Assembly: GCF_003576645.1 (NCBI RefSeq)
Contig: NC_044922.1
Span: forward strand, 28,035,634 to 28,099,633
Length of the DNA stretch: 64,000 nt
Origin: Ipomoea triloba
Lineage: Eukaryota > Streptophyta > Magnoliopsida > Solanales > Convolvulaceae
Direction: 5' to 3'
The position numbers and the translations under genes were made by a program. How positions within the stretch are numbered: the stretch's first letter is position 1; every line of letters begins with the position of its first letter. This document shows positions 36,372 through 48,889 of this stretch, piece by piece. Under the pieces are notes generated by a model. It saw only the letters and a program-made list of their open reading frames with translations. It was not told the origin of the DNA and did not search any database.

Positions 36372-36770
36372 CAGTTTTGCAAAAATCGCGCTTAGACGCT
36401 AGACGCCGGCCGATCGCTTAGCGCATCACCATAATCAGTGGTCTAGACGGCTGACTAGGCGCTGACCGTCTAGCCATTGACTAAGCCATCTAGTCGGCTA
36501 ATTAGCTACTGTTCCATTTTCTTTTTTTTTTATTGGATTATTTCACTCAAAACGACGTTGTTTTGAGCGAAATAACTCTAAATCATTCAAACTCTCGATG
36601 TTTTTTAGGTCAATATTTAATATTTTAGTATTAACTATTGAAGTATTAGATATTTTATAATTATCAAATCTTAAAAAATTAAAATAAAAAATTAAACAAT
36701 TTTTTTTAAAAGTACATGAGCGATCGGCACCTAGACGTCCGAGGAACGCCTGGCGATTTTTTCAACCATA
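36372..36770. mobile_element. hAT-like non-autonomous element, copy 3
   Basis: This 399-bp element is flanked by GTAGTAGG (36364-36371) and ATAGTAGG (36771-36778), an 8-bp duplication with one mismatch. The ends are CAGTTTTGCAAAAATCG and, read inward, TATGGTTGAAAAAATCG. The interior matches copy 2 (TCACTCAAAACGACGTTG, then AATATTTAATATTTTAGTAT). Confidence 0.75.
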
Positions 36771-37326
36771 ATAGTAGGGTAGTAAGTTGGGGATCAATTC
36801 TTATCAGGCAGCCACGAATGTTTGAGTTTGAATTAGACTTTTTGTATGTTCGATTTACTTTTTTTGAGTATGAAAGAAAGTTTATGATATCTAAGATATA
36901 TAATTTAATAAATTGGAAGAATATTTGTTTAAAAAAAAAAAAACTGGAAGAATATGTTTATAACTAATAAAAAAAAACTAAAAAAGACATTGGGTATATA
37001 ATAATGATTAAAACAAGGAAGATTAAGTTACCCGGCATTGACTGTTGTTTTAGTATCATGTGCGGAAAATACGGGAGATGTAGACGAGGTGGCTTGACAG
37101 CAGTGCACTTGCCAAATCCCATCACGTGATGCAAGCTAGCTACCATCAACCCGTCATTTCCCTTGATTCAATGGTTTTTACCGAGTCTTTTTTTTTTTTT
37201 AATTAATTAATTAATTTATTAGTACTTATGAAAAATAGTCTGACGAAGAAAAATAGAAGAAACAAAATAGTTTTTAGATTATAATATTAAAAGAAAAAAT
37301 ATTTGTTATTTAAATTTTAGTTAAGG

Positions 37327-37327
37327 A

Positions 37328-37376
<49 letters not shown>
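37327..37376 (+). repeat. (ATT)n microsatellite
   Basis: About 16 uninterrupted ATT units. Confidence 0.95.
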
Positions 37377-37377
<1 letters not shown>

Positions 37378-37379
37378 GT

Positions 37380-39299
37380 TATTTAGTTATAAAACCCTCA
37401 TTATTATAACTTTTGATTTAAAAAAATAGAAAAAATCTTTATTCAACTTATTCATTTAAGTTTAAATAGTTTGAATTTGAGAGTCGAGTCAATTTTGAAT
37501 TTAATTCGAAGTTCAAGTTTTAACTATTTAGGTTCAGCTCAACTCGATCATATCCTTATTTGAATTTTGACTATTCAGGTTCAGTTTAACTCGACTGCAT
37601 CCTTAATCACAACAAACATATACCTTAGCTTCATTAAGACACTCTCGTGTCCATGAAGAGATAAATTGAGTTAATCTAGTTTACAGATTTAACACCATAC
37701 TAAACACTTTTGCACACAAGGAACCAACTCAAACTTTAACCTCTAATGTTCGTGGCAGTAATCTAGGGATGACAATTCAACTTAAACCCGATGGGGAAAC
37801 TTAGTCTCTGCACCAGCGAGGGCGGAGACGGAGAGTTAAGTATTTTGTATTAGTCGTATTTGAGATAATTGAATGTTAGGCTAATTGGATATTTAAAAAA
37901 AGTAAAATTTTAAATTAATGGTATAATTTAAATAAAATATTATTTTATAGTGTACTAAAAATTTGGAAGAGTGCATAATATTTTGGGATTGTTGGGGGTG
38001 GGGGTGGGGGGCGGTTGAGATACTGTGAAAATAATTAAGTGGCCACAATTATATTTCCCCCTTAATGATACAATATGACGCCATGCAATGTTAATAGTCT
38101 ACGTCGAATTGACAACGATTTCCCTATAACATATTAATAATTCGTTATGGAACTGTACTCGCCATTTAAGATCGTGCACTATGAATACCAATACATATAC
38201 GGAGTTTTTAATTTATAATCACTATATTCGGTAGCATAGCTGATAAGCCAATTTTGATTAGTTTGATTACGTCTGATTGATTTGATTGGTCACTATTTTA
38301 TTTGAAGTGTATGGTAAAATGACAGTAATTTTTTGTTAGCTGATTAGCCTTAATTATGAAATGACATTTTACCCTTTTTATCCCTAACATTTATATCTCG
38401 TTGTTTATTTGTCTAGTCCTTTTTTCTTTCTATTTCCGTAACAACAACAATAATAATGGTTTTTTCTTTCTTTTTTTATTTCACTCATCCTTATAATAAA
38501 TAAATAAATATGGTAAAAGTAATTTAAGAGTTAATAAATTAACACAAAGTAAACAATTAATTTACCAAACACTTTTTTTACAACCACCTAATACTATCAA
38601 ATGGTCAAACCAGCTAACCCAATCAGCTAACTTAATTAGCTTTCAACCATTTACCAAACACTCCCTAACTTTTCAAAACTATGTTCCATTTTGTAATTAA
38701 ATGCATCAACCGCACAACTGAAATTCAAGCTTCAATTATGGTATCCTAATAGATATGATGGAGATATACGGGGGGAGCGTATAGGACCATTCTTGATCGT
38801 CATATATAGTATTTTTCTTGACCTCCTAAGCTTGGAAGTTGAAATTGTCTAGGAAAATGTCAGAACGTGAAGCGTCATCTCAACCATCGTCCTATCAACT
38901 AGAATATCGTCTTAGCATAATCACAAGACTCGACTGACATGTAGATAAGCACCACTACCCTTTGTAAGGTTGGAATAATAGTCAAATTTTGTAGATATGA
39001 CCCAGGATTGAACCAATCAAATTAATTTCACAATGGTAGATAAATTAAATGCTATAGTATAAATAATTTAATCATTTATCTATTGAAAATATTTTAATCG
39101 TTTGTTGGCCATATCATGAATAAAGAATCAATACTTGTTTATATATATAAAAGCTATTTTCTTCTACTAAAATCATGCACAAACCTATCTAATATTACCT
39201 TTGAGTTTTGAAAAAAGAATCACAAGTTGATATATAATATACGTAATAATTAATTAAATATAAAATAAATAAATTTAATATAATAATAAAATGATAACA
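37380..39299. other. Gene-free AT-rich region
   Basis: No supported gene. A G-rich tract with several GGG to GGGGG runs lies at about 37985-38020. A diverged MITE with TTTACCAAACACTCCC at its right end runs about 38230-38670. The rest shows no recognised structure. Confidence 0.55.
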
Positions 39300-39308
39300 A
39301 ATGATTTT

Positions 39309-39675
39309 GGAAAAAGTGTCAAATAGGCCACTGAACTTATCGATTTTGTGCAATTGGGCCATTGAACTTAAAAAGTGTGCAATTCAACCATCAAACAAAC
39401 AAAATTTGTGCAATTGGACCATTTTTACAAAAATTTTATGGTAAAATCCAATTATATTACTAACATATATGTATTAAGAGTGGCATTTTCTTCTACTATA
39501 CTAGTTGGGAGTCAATATTGAAATGTTTTTAACTTAAATTGATTAAAATTTTTTTGTAAAAATGGTCCAATTGCACAAATTTTACTTGTTAGATGGTTGA
39601 ATTGCACACTTTTTAAGTTTAATGGCCCAATTGCACAAAAGCGACAATTTCAGTGTCCTATTTGACACTTTTTCC
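39309..39675. mobile_element. Mutator-like MITE, family A copy 2
   Basis: This 367-bp element is nearly the same as 16072-16439 but with the central part inverted relative to it. The ends are GGAAAAAGTGTC and GACACTTTTTCC. The exact 9-bp duplication AATGATTTT flanks it (39300-39308, 39676-39684). The two copies differ at only a small number of positions, suggesting recent activity. Confidence 0.93.
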
Positions 39676-39739
39676 AATGATTTTTAATCCCTTATTTATA
39701 TTTTCATAATAATTATCCAACGTCAATTTTAATCAACTT

Positions 39740-40128
39740 GGGAGTTGGTCAAGCAGTAAACTTTAAGCTCGTGACCTTGAAACTACAAGTTTGATTTACG
39801 GTTATATTTCCTGTTGAGCCTATACTGATTTATTTTATTGGATAATTTTGTTAGTTAAGATTTTAAGGGTGAGTTTCACCTCGAATGGACATAGTGAACA
39901 CTATTAAGGCGTGATTGCAAGTTTTATGGTAAAATAAATGTGAGAAAATAAATTCAAAATAAAAAAGAAAAAGAAAAAATAATCTCCTCTTCTTTTTACA
40001 GGATATTTAATGTCTTAAAATAAAGGAAAAACTACAAAATTAGAGCACACTCTGGTCTATACATACCTACTTGGAAATATCCAGAGAGAGCAGACAGGCT
40101 ACCATCAAACACGTAGAGACTAACTCTC
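39740..40128. other. Upstream flank of cyclin D1 gene
   Basis: A SINE-like fragment (TTGGTCAAGCAGTAAACTTT, then ACAAGTTTGATTTACG) lies at about 39740-39800. The sequence close to the cyclin leader has no clear TATA box that I could support. Confidence 0.35.
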
Positions 40129-40208
40129 TAAATCCCTCCACCACGACGAACATTCCGGCGAACTCTCCGAACACTCTCCGGCGATTGCTTGGATTCAAAT
40201 AACCGAAG

Positions 40209-40486
40209 ATGATGAAGAGAGAATGAGGAGCGCAATCGGCAAAGTTCAGTCATCATCATGTCAGTTTCGTGCTCCGATTGCTTCTCCGACCTGCTTTGCG
40301 GTGAGGATTCCGATATCATCTTTTCCGGAGGCGATGAGGAGACGCCGGAATGTTCCTCGTCGGACCTTGCCGAATCTCTTCCGATCGAGGCCGACCTCGA
40401 TGAATCCATCGCCGGCCTTATGGATGATGAACGGAATTTCGTCCCTGGAATCGACTACGCCGAGCGCTTCCTATCTCAGTCGCTAA
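40209..40486 (+). promoter_or_regulatory. Two upstream ORFs in the cyclin D1 leader, one overlapping the start
   Basis: ATG at 40209 opens a 5-residue frame (MMKRE, stop at 40224-40226). ATG at 40223 opens an 87-residue frame ending at 40486, which runs past the cyclin start codon (40258) in another frame. A ribosome starting at 40223 would therefore bypass the cyclin ATG. Whether the mRNA includes 40209-40257 is inferred from the distance to the cyclin ATG; it was not measured. Confidence 0.6.
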
Positions 40487-43399
40487 GCGCCGCCGCCAGA
40501 GAAGACTGTATCCACTGGATGCTCAAGGTATTGAATATTGAATGCTCGAATCTGATTATACTCATCTTTAACACGCTTTTGTGAGCTCAGAAAGCTCTTT
40601 AAGAGCCAGAAGGTTCTAGAACTTTATGGGGGCGACTGGCGAGTGTAAACAACCGCCGAACGCGCGTACACCACATGCGCCGTTCATCCTGTGCTCAAAC
40701 GATATTCGATATCCGAAATCGGTTCAGAAACTCCGGCGGCGCATCTCTATAGCGCCGGCGGTTCCTCTTCGCTTCCGGGAGTATCAGTTACGAAAACAGA
40801 AAGAGGAACAAACGGCGCATTCCGGATTTTTCGGCGCACTATAACCTCCGAAGATCACATAGTTAACGGCTTGACGGTTGACGTTTCACTAAACCGTGTT
40901 TGTTTGTATTGTTCTGTGCAGGTCCAGCGATATTACGGTTTCCAGCCACTAACGGTGTATCTCGCCGTCAATTACTTCGATCGTTTCCTCTACTCTCGTC
41001 GCCTCCCTGTAATCTCGTCCCCCTAGCATATTTTCCGTATTTTCTATTTTTTTTTTTTAATTTTCAAAGGAAAATGACTTTCACTTCTTTCGTGATGTCT
41101 AAAACTGAGAAAAGTCTACCATTAGCTCTCTGAAATTGAAAATGAGTTATCCACTTATGCACTTATGCACTTATGCATGCGTCGACACAATTACGCTAAT
41201 CTTTTGTTAATCATGTTAAGGTGAAAAAAAAGAAGAAGAAAAGTTACCATTGAGTGATTCAGTAAAATTCGTATTTATTAGCTAGCTCTGCAGCTCAGTT
41301 GATTTTTGTGTAGTAGATCGTGAACAAGTAAAATACATATTTTCTTTAACTTGCATGACACTAATTGTATTTTGTATAGTAATAATATATATACAGTATA
41401 ATGTCGTAGTCTAGAAAGAGAAAAAGGAGATGCAGATTTTGCAGGAAAGGGAAAATATTAAGAAGTTATAATCGAAATTCTCTTCTTAATCATCCCATTG
41501 ACTTTTTCATCACAATGAAAACGACATTAATTATTGTAAAGTGTAACTAATTATCTTAGCTTGATACGTAAAAGTATAACATTGGCGTGGTGTACACGTA
41601 CGTGTCTTTATACCCAGAGAGTAAATTCCATTCACTTCGATTACTTGTTCTCTACTTGTCTTGTAATGATGATTGCTATAATGAGTACAAGAGTTTTTTT
41701 TTTCTTTATTATTAGTGTTTTGTGATCAAGCTTTATTAAGGTACATGTCATGTCTGTGAAAACAAATAATGTCCGTTGATTTTATTGCATTTCTTGTCTC
41801 ACTGTTTAAATTATTGGAAGGTTTTATTCATAACATTTATTAAGGTTGCTGTCGTTTCAAATTTCCATTATTTTGGTTTTATTTATAAATGGATGGTGGA
41901 GACATCTAATTACCCACAATTAAGAGGTTTGTCTTTAGCTAATCCGGAATTTTACTTAGCTGGAAAACACCCTCTTTGGTCCAGCTCAATTACTATATAT
42001 ATATATATATATATATAGAATAATAAAAGTATAATCATGCGACATTAGTCACATTTTAAAATCCCAAATGGAGCCGCGAATTGAACATATTTAATAATTC
42101 TTATTTTAGTATTATTATACAAGCCTGCAGCATTAGCATGTGCTGGCTTATGGATAATATAGGATACATCATCGAGCTGTTAGAAGTATATTTGTGTGTG
42201 GTCCTCTTGTAAGCCTGCTGAATATTATTCTTCATTTTGTATTATTACTTGTTATTGGCCAAGCACTTTCTGCTAAGATGACATGTAGTGACTCTTGACT
42301 CTTTGTGCTTTAACAGATTGAGAAAGTATAAATGAACAGATATTACAATGTAATAGGGTCAGTTGTATTAAAATAAAATGCTTGTTATTGATTTTTTTTT
42401 TTTTTAAATTTCTACAGACGAATGGTTGGCCGCTGCAACTACTGTCCATTGCTTGCTTGTCATTAGCTGCTAAGATGGAGGAACCTCTGGTTCCATCTCT
42501 TTTGGATCTTCAGGTAGTTCTTCACTTTTTAAAAGTAAAATGTTTACTACTCATAATTGGAAAAAGCCATACTAATTCTGGGTTAATAGGTTGAAGGTGC
42601 AAAATACATATTTGAACCAAAGACAATTCGTAGAATGGAGCTTCTTGTGCTGACTGTACTGGATTGGAGGCTAAGATCCATTACACCCTTTAACTTCCTC
42701 GGCTTCTTTGCGTTCAAACTTGATCCCACAGGAACTTACACAGGGTTCTTTATCTCAAGGGCAACCGAGATTATTTTATCAAATATCCGAGGTATATATT
42801 CATGATCTCACCCTTCATCCATATTCATTTCTTGTTGAAGTATTAGCTAATGGATTAAAAATAATAAGGATACAAATGTTACATATACTTGATGTGCATG
42901 CATGAATTTTCAGAGGCTAGCTTTCTGGAGTACTGGCCATCATGCATTGCTGCTGCGACAATACTTTGTGCGGCCAACGATCTGCCGAATTTCTCTCTTG
43001 TTAATGCTGAGCATGCCGAATCATGGTGCGGTGGACTGATAAAAGTAAGAACATATATACCTCTACTTATTATTATGGACCTTAGTACGTTTCATTTTGG
43101 TTCACTCTTAATGCACATCATCATCATGTCCATTAGAGAAATTTTTTATAAAAAAAAATTCCAATTTTTGGCAGGAAAAAATCATCAGTTGCTACCAGTT
43201 AATGCGAAAAATTGCCATCGAACTTAGTGCAAGGAGATATCCAAAAGTGTTACCACAGGTCCGAGTCATGTCTCGGCCGAGCATCTCGTCCAGCGACACG
43301 TCATCCTCCTCCTCCTCATCTTCCCCTTCTTATAAAAGGAGAAAACTAAATAACAGTGTCAGCTTGTCCATGGATGATGAGAGGGAGAGTTCTGGTTAA
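40258..43399 (+). CDS. CYCD1;1: D1-type cyclin (CYCD1), six coding exons
   Basis: Coding exons: 40258-40527, 40922-41008, 42418-42513, 42590-42791, 42914-43044 and 43175-43399, all GT-AG, total 336 residues, close to the known length of Arabidopsis CYCD1;1. D-type cyclins bind CDKA and promote the G1/S step by phosphorylating the retinoblastoma protein. LLCGE (12-16) is the LxCxE retinoblastoma-binding motif. The N-terminal cyclin box begins near FVPGIDYAERF and includes REDCIHWMLK, YLAVNYFDRFL and SLAAKMEE. The C-terminal cyclin fold follows (PFNFLGFFAFKL, then EYWPSCIAAATILCA). The tail has a Ser run (SSSDTSSSSSSSSPS) and YKRRKL, as in unstable PEST-rich D cyclins. Start chosen by length and the conserved N-terminal motif. 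The D1 class is assigned by overall recalled similarity. Confidence 0.93.
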
Positions 43400-44765
43400 T
43401 ATGGCGGAGTGGGGGAGGAGGGGGGAGTTAAAGAATAAGGCAGAAAACAAACACAAGAGGGATAATGTGGTGGTCCATAAGTTGTCTAGAATCCTCAACA
43501 CTTTTTTTCTTGGAGGGGTTTGGAGATTAAAAAATAAAAAAAAATAAAGAGGAAAAGTTGACATGCATGAGTGATGTAGATTACTTAGTATATATAAAAA
43601 TAAATATATGTACAATAATTTAAGCACGTACGAGATAGAGTTTGAAGATTTTTTGGATTCTTTTTGGGTGAAAAAAAATCAGAATGCCATTCCAATAAAT
43701 GGTGGCTTTGCAGATTCCCTAGGGAAGGGGGTTTGGTACATAGTATTTTATTTTGGTGTGATAAAGCGGGAAGGGAGATTGTTTAATAATAGTAAAATAT
43801 AGTATATGCTAGCTAGTGGGTTCATACTCAAATGCAGTGTGAATACCGAAATGGTGATGAATTGAATGGAGAGATTGAATTCAAAGATGGCATTGATGAT
43901 TTCTGATCAGTGAAAGCCAGGATGAACTACTCTGTGGGGACCACCCACTGCACGTTTCCGCAACATCAACGGGCGTTTATCACCCTTGTAATTTCAGCCG
44001 TTGATCATCCAGGAAAAGTCCCATCACCATCAATCCAGATTTCTCAGCAACAAATCAACAAGATTAAGCTCATACCAACGGTCTCCCTTCCACAACATAG
44101 ATGAGTTTCTCCTTCTTCTTCGATCTTCTTTATGAGTGAGGTGTGTGTATGTGTGCTTTTTTGGCGGGGAAAAAATGCCCATCTCTTTGTCCTAACCATA
44201 TACTGGACCCTTTTGGTTTCTCTTTGGAGAGTGATTTTCAAGCGTGTCGTGGAGACACGTGTTTAGATTCTTTTAATTTTTTTCTCTTTTTTTGTTTGTC
44301 TGTTTCATCAAGGGAAGAGAAGAAATCTGATCTCTTCCCCTGACTGGATGGCCTATCTTAGGCTTGACCCTTGAAATCAAAAGGTCTTTGGGGCCTTTCT
44401 ACATGCGTGTTGTATTTTGCATCATGAATCAATATTGGAAACTTGTTTCATTGTGCAATATATATATATATCTTGATCACAATAATCTAAGACCCTTTAC
44501 TTTTTAACTTTTGTGTATTTTTTGAACACTATTGACTCTGTGATAATGTAATATCTGTTCATAACTACTGAAACACAAAGAGTCAATACTGTTCTACTAA
44601 GGGTTGAACCCATGAACTCCAATTTATATATATTATTGTTAATATTGGGAATAATTAAGGGTCTGTGGCATACACGTGAATGACAATGAAGAGTTTTGTA
44701 GCTTTGCTATTTGTTTGTATTAGAGGGCGGGTTGAGAGAGCTTTAAACAAAAGCAAGGATTAGGA

Positions 44766-44816
44766 TAGGGTGGTGAAGGGGGGAAGGGCGGGGCAGGGAA
44801 TTGAAGTGGGGGGTTG
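44766..44816 (+). other. G-rich tract, possible G-quadruplex
   Basis: At least five GGG-or-longer runs (GGG, GGGGGG, GGG, GGGG, GGG, GGGGGG) occur within about 50 bp on the plus strand. A similar G-rich tract lies at about 37985-38020. Confidence 0.5.
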
Positions 44817-45374
44817 GACCCTCCAGCAATAAAAGATGGTTTCTTTCAATGAGTGAATATGACTACTTAACCATTTGTACCACTAGTGTTTGTTGAAATT
44901 GATGAGATGAGAGGGAGGAGGTGAGCCTTAAGTTCCTCGTGAGTGCTGACCCATAAACTGTTGTTTCATCGCCCCTACCACCCTCGTCTCGGCTTCCTTG
45001 ATGTTATCTCACCTTCGTATCCTTGCTCCGTTTCGCCTTCCTATGAATCTCCACTCATATCTTTTGTGTTCCTTCAATGTGTTTTTATTTGGGACAGCAC
45101 ACATGAGAGCCAGTTTTCCTAAATTGACAACTGATCTTTACATCCACTACCCGCCCCCTGCCCTCCTTTACAACCCTCCCTCTGTGTTATTATCATTAAA
45201 TACACACTAATAGAAAAAACAACTTTTGCAAGAGTATGTCATATTATAAATAAGAGTGCAATTTTGTGAGCGCAAAAAAATGAGTAATCTGGATCTGCGC
45301 CAAATGTAAATTAGTCTCACAATAATAAGGGTACGGGCTACTATATATGAGCAAAAAAAAAAATTAATTAATCA

Positions 45375-45535
45375 AGTTGATCTAGTGGCACGAAGCGACT
45401 TTCCTAAATCGGAGGACATGAATTCGAGCCTGCCCTAGTGGAAGCAGTATAGATTTTTTGTGCTTCAGTAAGTGGAAATATAATGACACTAGTCACACAA
45501 TAGCAAAAATGACGAGATAACGGATGCTATAAAAA
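45375..45535 (+). repeat. SINE-like dispersed repeat, copy 2
   Basis: It shows the A-box-like TTGATCTAGTGGCACGAAGC, the B-box-like GAATTCGAGCCTG, then TTTTTTGTGCTTCAGTAAG. The order matches the unit at 128-265. It is followed by ATAAAAAAAG, which may be a tail. Confidence 0.55.
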
Positions 45536-46200
45536 AAGAGGTTAATTGACAAGAAATTAAATATATATTTTTTTCATATGATTTTCTTTCTTTTTAAAGT
45601 ATATTTAAAGAAAACTATCAATCAAGAAAATGTTCAACGTCAATTGTGTATAAGGCATTCAATAATATGTTATGTAATTAAGTTGACATTTAAGTTCTTT
45701 ACCTCAAGAAAATAAAAATTTTAAGGTTTAAAACTTTAAATCTCATTTATACATGGCGAGTGTTGTCGTTGTAGGGTTGGTCTTGATTAAAATAGGGTTT
45801 AAGATTAATTTATAGTAATATCATCATCATCATTAACCATAATTGTAAGTAATGTTCCTGTTATTATGCTCGTGAATAATATTAAATTTAAGGAGCATAT
45901 ATAATAAAGCAACGTACAAGTTGATTAAAAGAAAAGTCAGCTTTCTAGCCTGATTCTATGTTGTACACATTCTGCTAATTGGCCAGAAAAATAATATTTT
46001 TTTTCAAAATATCTCTTTCTACCAACGCCTTCAATTCTGGTGCGACTGTTGCAACTTGCAAGGACCACCTAATAAGGCTAACATGTACTCAGTAGTATTA
46101 TTTTCAGGAAGAACAAAGACACTATATATATATATATGATGAGGATGAAATTAAATGAAAACTGTTACTCAGGTAAAAATTGCAAACTTGTTGACTTGGG

Positions 46201-46440
46201 TTGATCAAAGAGATATAAAATAAGAAAAAATGTGGTGATATTTTAATAATATTTTAAACTTAAAGTGTATCACGTAACAACTAATATTGCAATCACTAAT
46301 GTATAACCTCGCAAGCACCATTACGCATAAGCAATTGTACTTGTAAATATCAACGCTTGCATTTAAAGTTGTTACGCAATACACGCTCGTAATTCTCACG
46401 AGAAGCATGATTCTCATTGAAATCTACCTCTATGTACACA
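46201..46440 (+). repeat. Dispersed repeat (TAAAATAAGAAAAAATGTGG family), copy 1
   Basis: The opening TAAAATAAGAAAAAATGTGG and the closing CACGAGAAGCATGATTCTCA are also found, in order and at similar spacing, at about 53425-53720. Family type unknown. Confidence 0.65.
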
Positions 46441-46872
46441 AACACTTGAAAATTTTAAATCGTTAATTTGCATTTTGTACCATCCAAAAAGGTTTTTTAG
46501 GTTGCACTCGGTACAATCATAAATTCTCTAGCACCTATGTTGATCGATAATAACGGATATAATCATATATACTATGTTTTGTTGTACTGAGTATTGTCAA
46601 CTTAACACAAATACAAATAATATTCGATGCAATTAGGTATATCATCATATTTGTTTGTGTCTATTACTATTGACACTAATATCCCTCACTAGCCTAACAA
46701 ATCCCATACATTTAAAAGTATTTGGAAATGACAAAGATAAGGCTAATTGAAAGTGAAGAATTACTTTGAATTAAAGTCCTTTTGGTGTTTTTCTAGCACA
46801 GTGGTTCCCACATTCCAATTCCAATGGCATTGAAAGTTCACTTCATACATTTATGATGCATCATGCATGACA

Positions 46873-46876
<4 letters not shown>

Positions 46877-46942
<66 letters not shown>
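46877..46942 (+). repeat. (AT)n microsatellite at the edge of the assembly gap
   Basis: At least 33 AT units run straight into the unknown bases. The repeat probably broke the assembly. Confidence 0.95.
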
Positions 46943-47650
46943 NNNNNNNNNNNNNNNNNNNNNNNNNNNNNNNNNNNNNNNNNNNNNNNNNNNNNNNNNN
47001 NNNNNNNNNNNNNNNNNNNNNNNNNNNNNNNNNNNNNNNNNNNNNNNNNNNNNNNNNNNNNNNNNNNNNNNNNNNNNNNNNNNNNNNNNNNNNNNNNNNN
47101 NNNNNNNNNNNNNNNNNNNNNNNNNNNNNNNNNNNNNNNNNNNNNNNNNNNNNNNNNNNNNNNNNNNNNNNNNNNNNNNNNNNNNNNNNNNNNNNNNNNN
47201 NNNNNNNNNNNNNNNNNNNNNNNNNNNNNNNNNNNNNNNNNNNNNNNNNNNNNNNNNNNNNNNNNNNNNNNNNNNNNNNNNNNNNNNNNNNNNNNNNNNN
47301 NNNNNNNNNNNNNNNNNNNNNNNNNNNNNNNNNNNNNNNNNNNNNNNNNNNNNNNNNNNNNNNNNNNNNNNNNNNNNNNNNNNNNNNNNNNNNNNNNNNN
47401 NNNNNNNNNNNNNNNNNNNNNNNNNNNNNNNNNNNNNNNNNNNNNNNNNNNNNNNNNNNNNNNNNNNNNNNNNNNNNNNNNNNNNNNNNNNNNNNNNNNN
47501 NNNNNNNNNNNNNNNNNNNNNNNNNNNNNNNNNNNNNNNNNNNNNNNNNNNNNNNNNNNNNNNNNNNNNNNNNNNNNNNNNNNNNNNNNNNNNNNNNNNN
47601 NNNNNNNNNNNNNNNNNNNNNNNNNNNNNNNNNNNNNNNNNNNNNNNNNN
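46943..47650. other. Assembly gap (708 unknown bases)
   Basis: The run consists of N only. Any open frame reported across it is an artefact. Confidence 1.
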
Positions 47651-48347
47651 AAAAAAAAGTATAACTATTTTAAACTTATTGTTAGTTTAAAAATAATCTG
47701 ATTGTGCCATCGCAGTAGGCAGTAGCAACTATAATTATAAATTTTTAAATTTGATCACACGATTTTTAAATCTATTACATTTAACCTCTCAAACTTAATT
47801 TCTAGTCACTGTTGACTTATCTTAAAAGACAAAACTGTAATTTATATTACTTTTTTCTTTAACTTCTCGAAGAGGAGAACAAATTAACAATTTTATCCTT
47901 CAAGATAAGTCATTTGTTTGATATTTGGTCGCCGATAATTGAAAATTAGATTTGAAAAATCAGATGTGACAATGATTTAAAAGTTGTGGGACCAAATGTG
48001 AAAGAACTAATAATCAATAACTAACTATGAAAATAGTTCATATGCTCGGACTCTTTGTAAAATTTATATTTCATATGCTCCCCAACTCTTTATTATTAGA
48101 GAAAGTCTATAGTGTCAATCATATCAATCAATAATATCTCTATTATACTCGATAATATCAATCAATAATATCTCTATTACACTCGATAATATAGATCTCA
48201 AAAGCTTGAGAGGTTAAATGTAATAGATTTAAAAATCGTGTGATCAAATTTAAAAATTTATAATTATAGTTGCTACTGCCTACTGCGATGGCACAATCAG
48301 ATTATTTTTAAACTAACAATAAGTTTAAAATAGTTATACTTTTTTTT
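47651..48347. mobile_element. Inverted-repeat element abutting the assembly gap
   Basis: The left arm 47651-47802 and right arm 48194-48347 are near-perfect inverted copies of about 150 bp (for example CATCGCAGTAGGCAGTAGCA against TGCTACTGCCTACTGCGATG). The loop contains a 38-bp tandem pair (ATCAATCAATAATATCTCTA). Because the left arm starts exactly at the gap edge, the true left end and target duplication cannot be read. Confidence 0.85.
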
Positions 48348-48496
48348 TAAAGTATATATAATTATTTCTAATATATTTGGGTAGGAATATTTCATTTGTA
48401 AGGGTGACCATTGTTTAGTTCCAGTTCTGAACTGGTGGTTCTCGATATAGAAAATGGCGAGCCGGAATCGGAACCTTTTAGGAAGGTTCAAATTCC

Positions 48497-48498
<2 letters not shown>

Positions 48499-48579
<81 letters not shown>
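48499..48579 (+). repeat. (AT)n microsatellite
   Basis: About 40 uninterrupted AT units, the longest complete dinucleotide run in the window. Confidence 0.95.
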
Positions 48580-48581
<2 letters not shown>

Positions 48582-48889
48582 ACTTGATTCAGTGATAATT
48601 AGTAGTAATGTGAGAACGGTGTGTTCTATGTCATTATTTGTCCATCTAAGATATAGGAATTAAGTAAAAATAGAGAAAAATGTGAAATTTCTGCAATTAC
48701 GATAGTGCATTTTGAAATACTTGATAGTGCATTCACGGATAATTAATAGTGCGTACATATGAGTATTTCAGTTATTTGCGAATGCACTATCAAACATTTT
48801 TAAATGCACCATTGTAAATTATTTTTTTCTTTAATTTTCAGACTCTGATCATCTTAGATGGATGAGTGAATTGAAATTAGTCTGCAGAT

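Larger units (their letters stand above)
43400..46942. other. Region downstream of cyclin D1 gene
   Basis: The 3'UTR is expected in the first few hundred bases. The rest has no supported gene. It includes SINE-family fragments (44523-44640 minus; 45375-45535 plus), a G-rich tract at about 44766-44816, a dispersed repeat at 46201-46440, and an (AT)n run leading into the assembly gap. Confidence 0.55.

Noticed and set aside
40128..40409. Minus-strand open frame across the cyclin start
   Set aside because: It is the antisense shadow of the GC-richer first cyclin exon and leader, with no recognisable domain.
46863..47690. Long open frames of Tyr-Ile repeats followed by unknown residues
   Set aside because: They translate the (AT)n run and the N gap; not genes.
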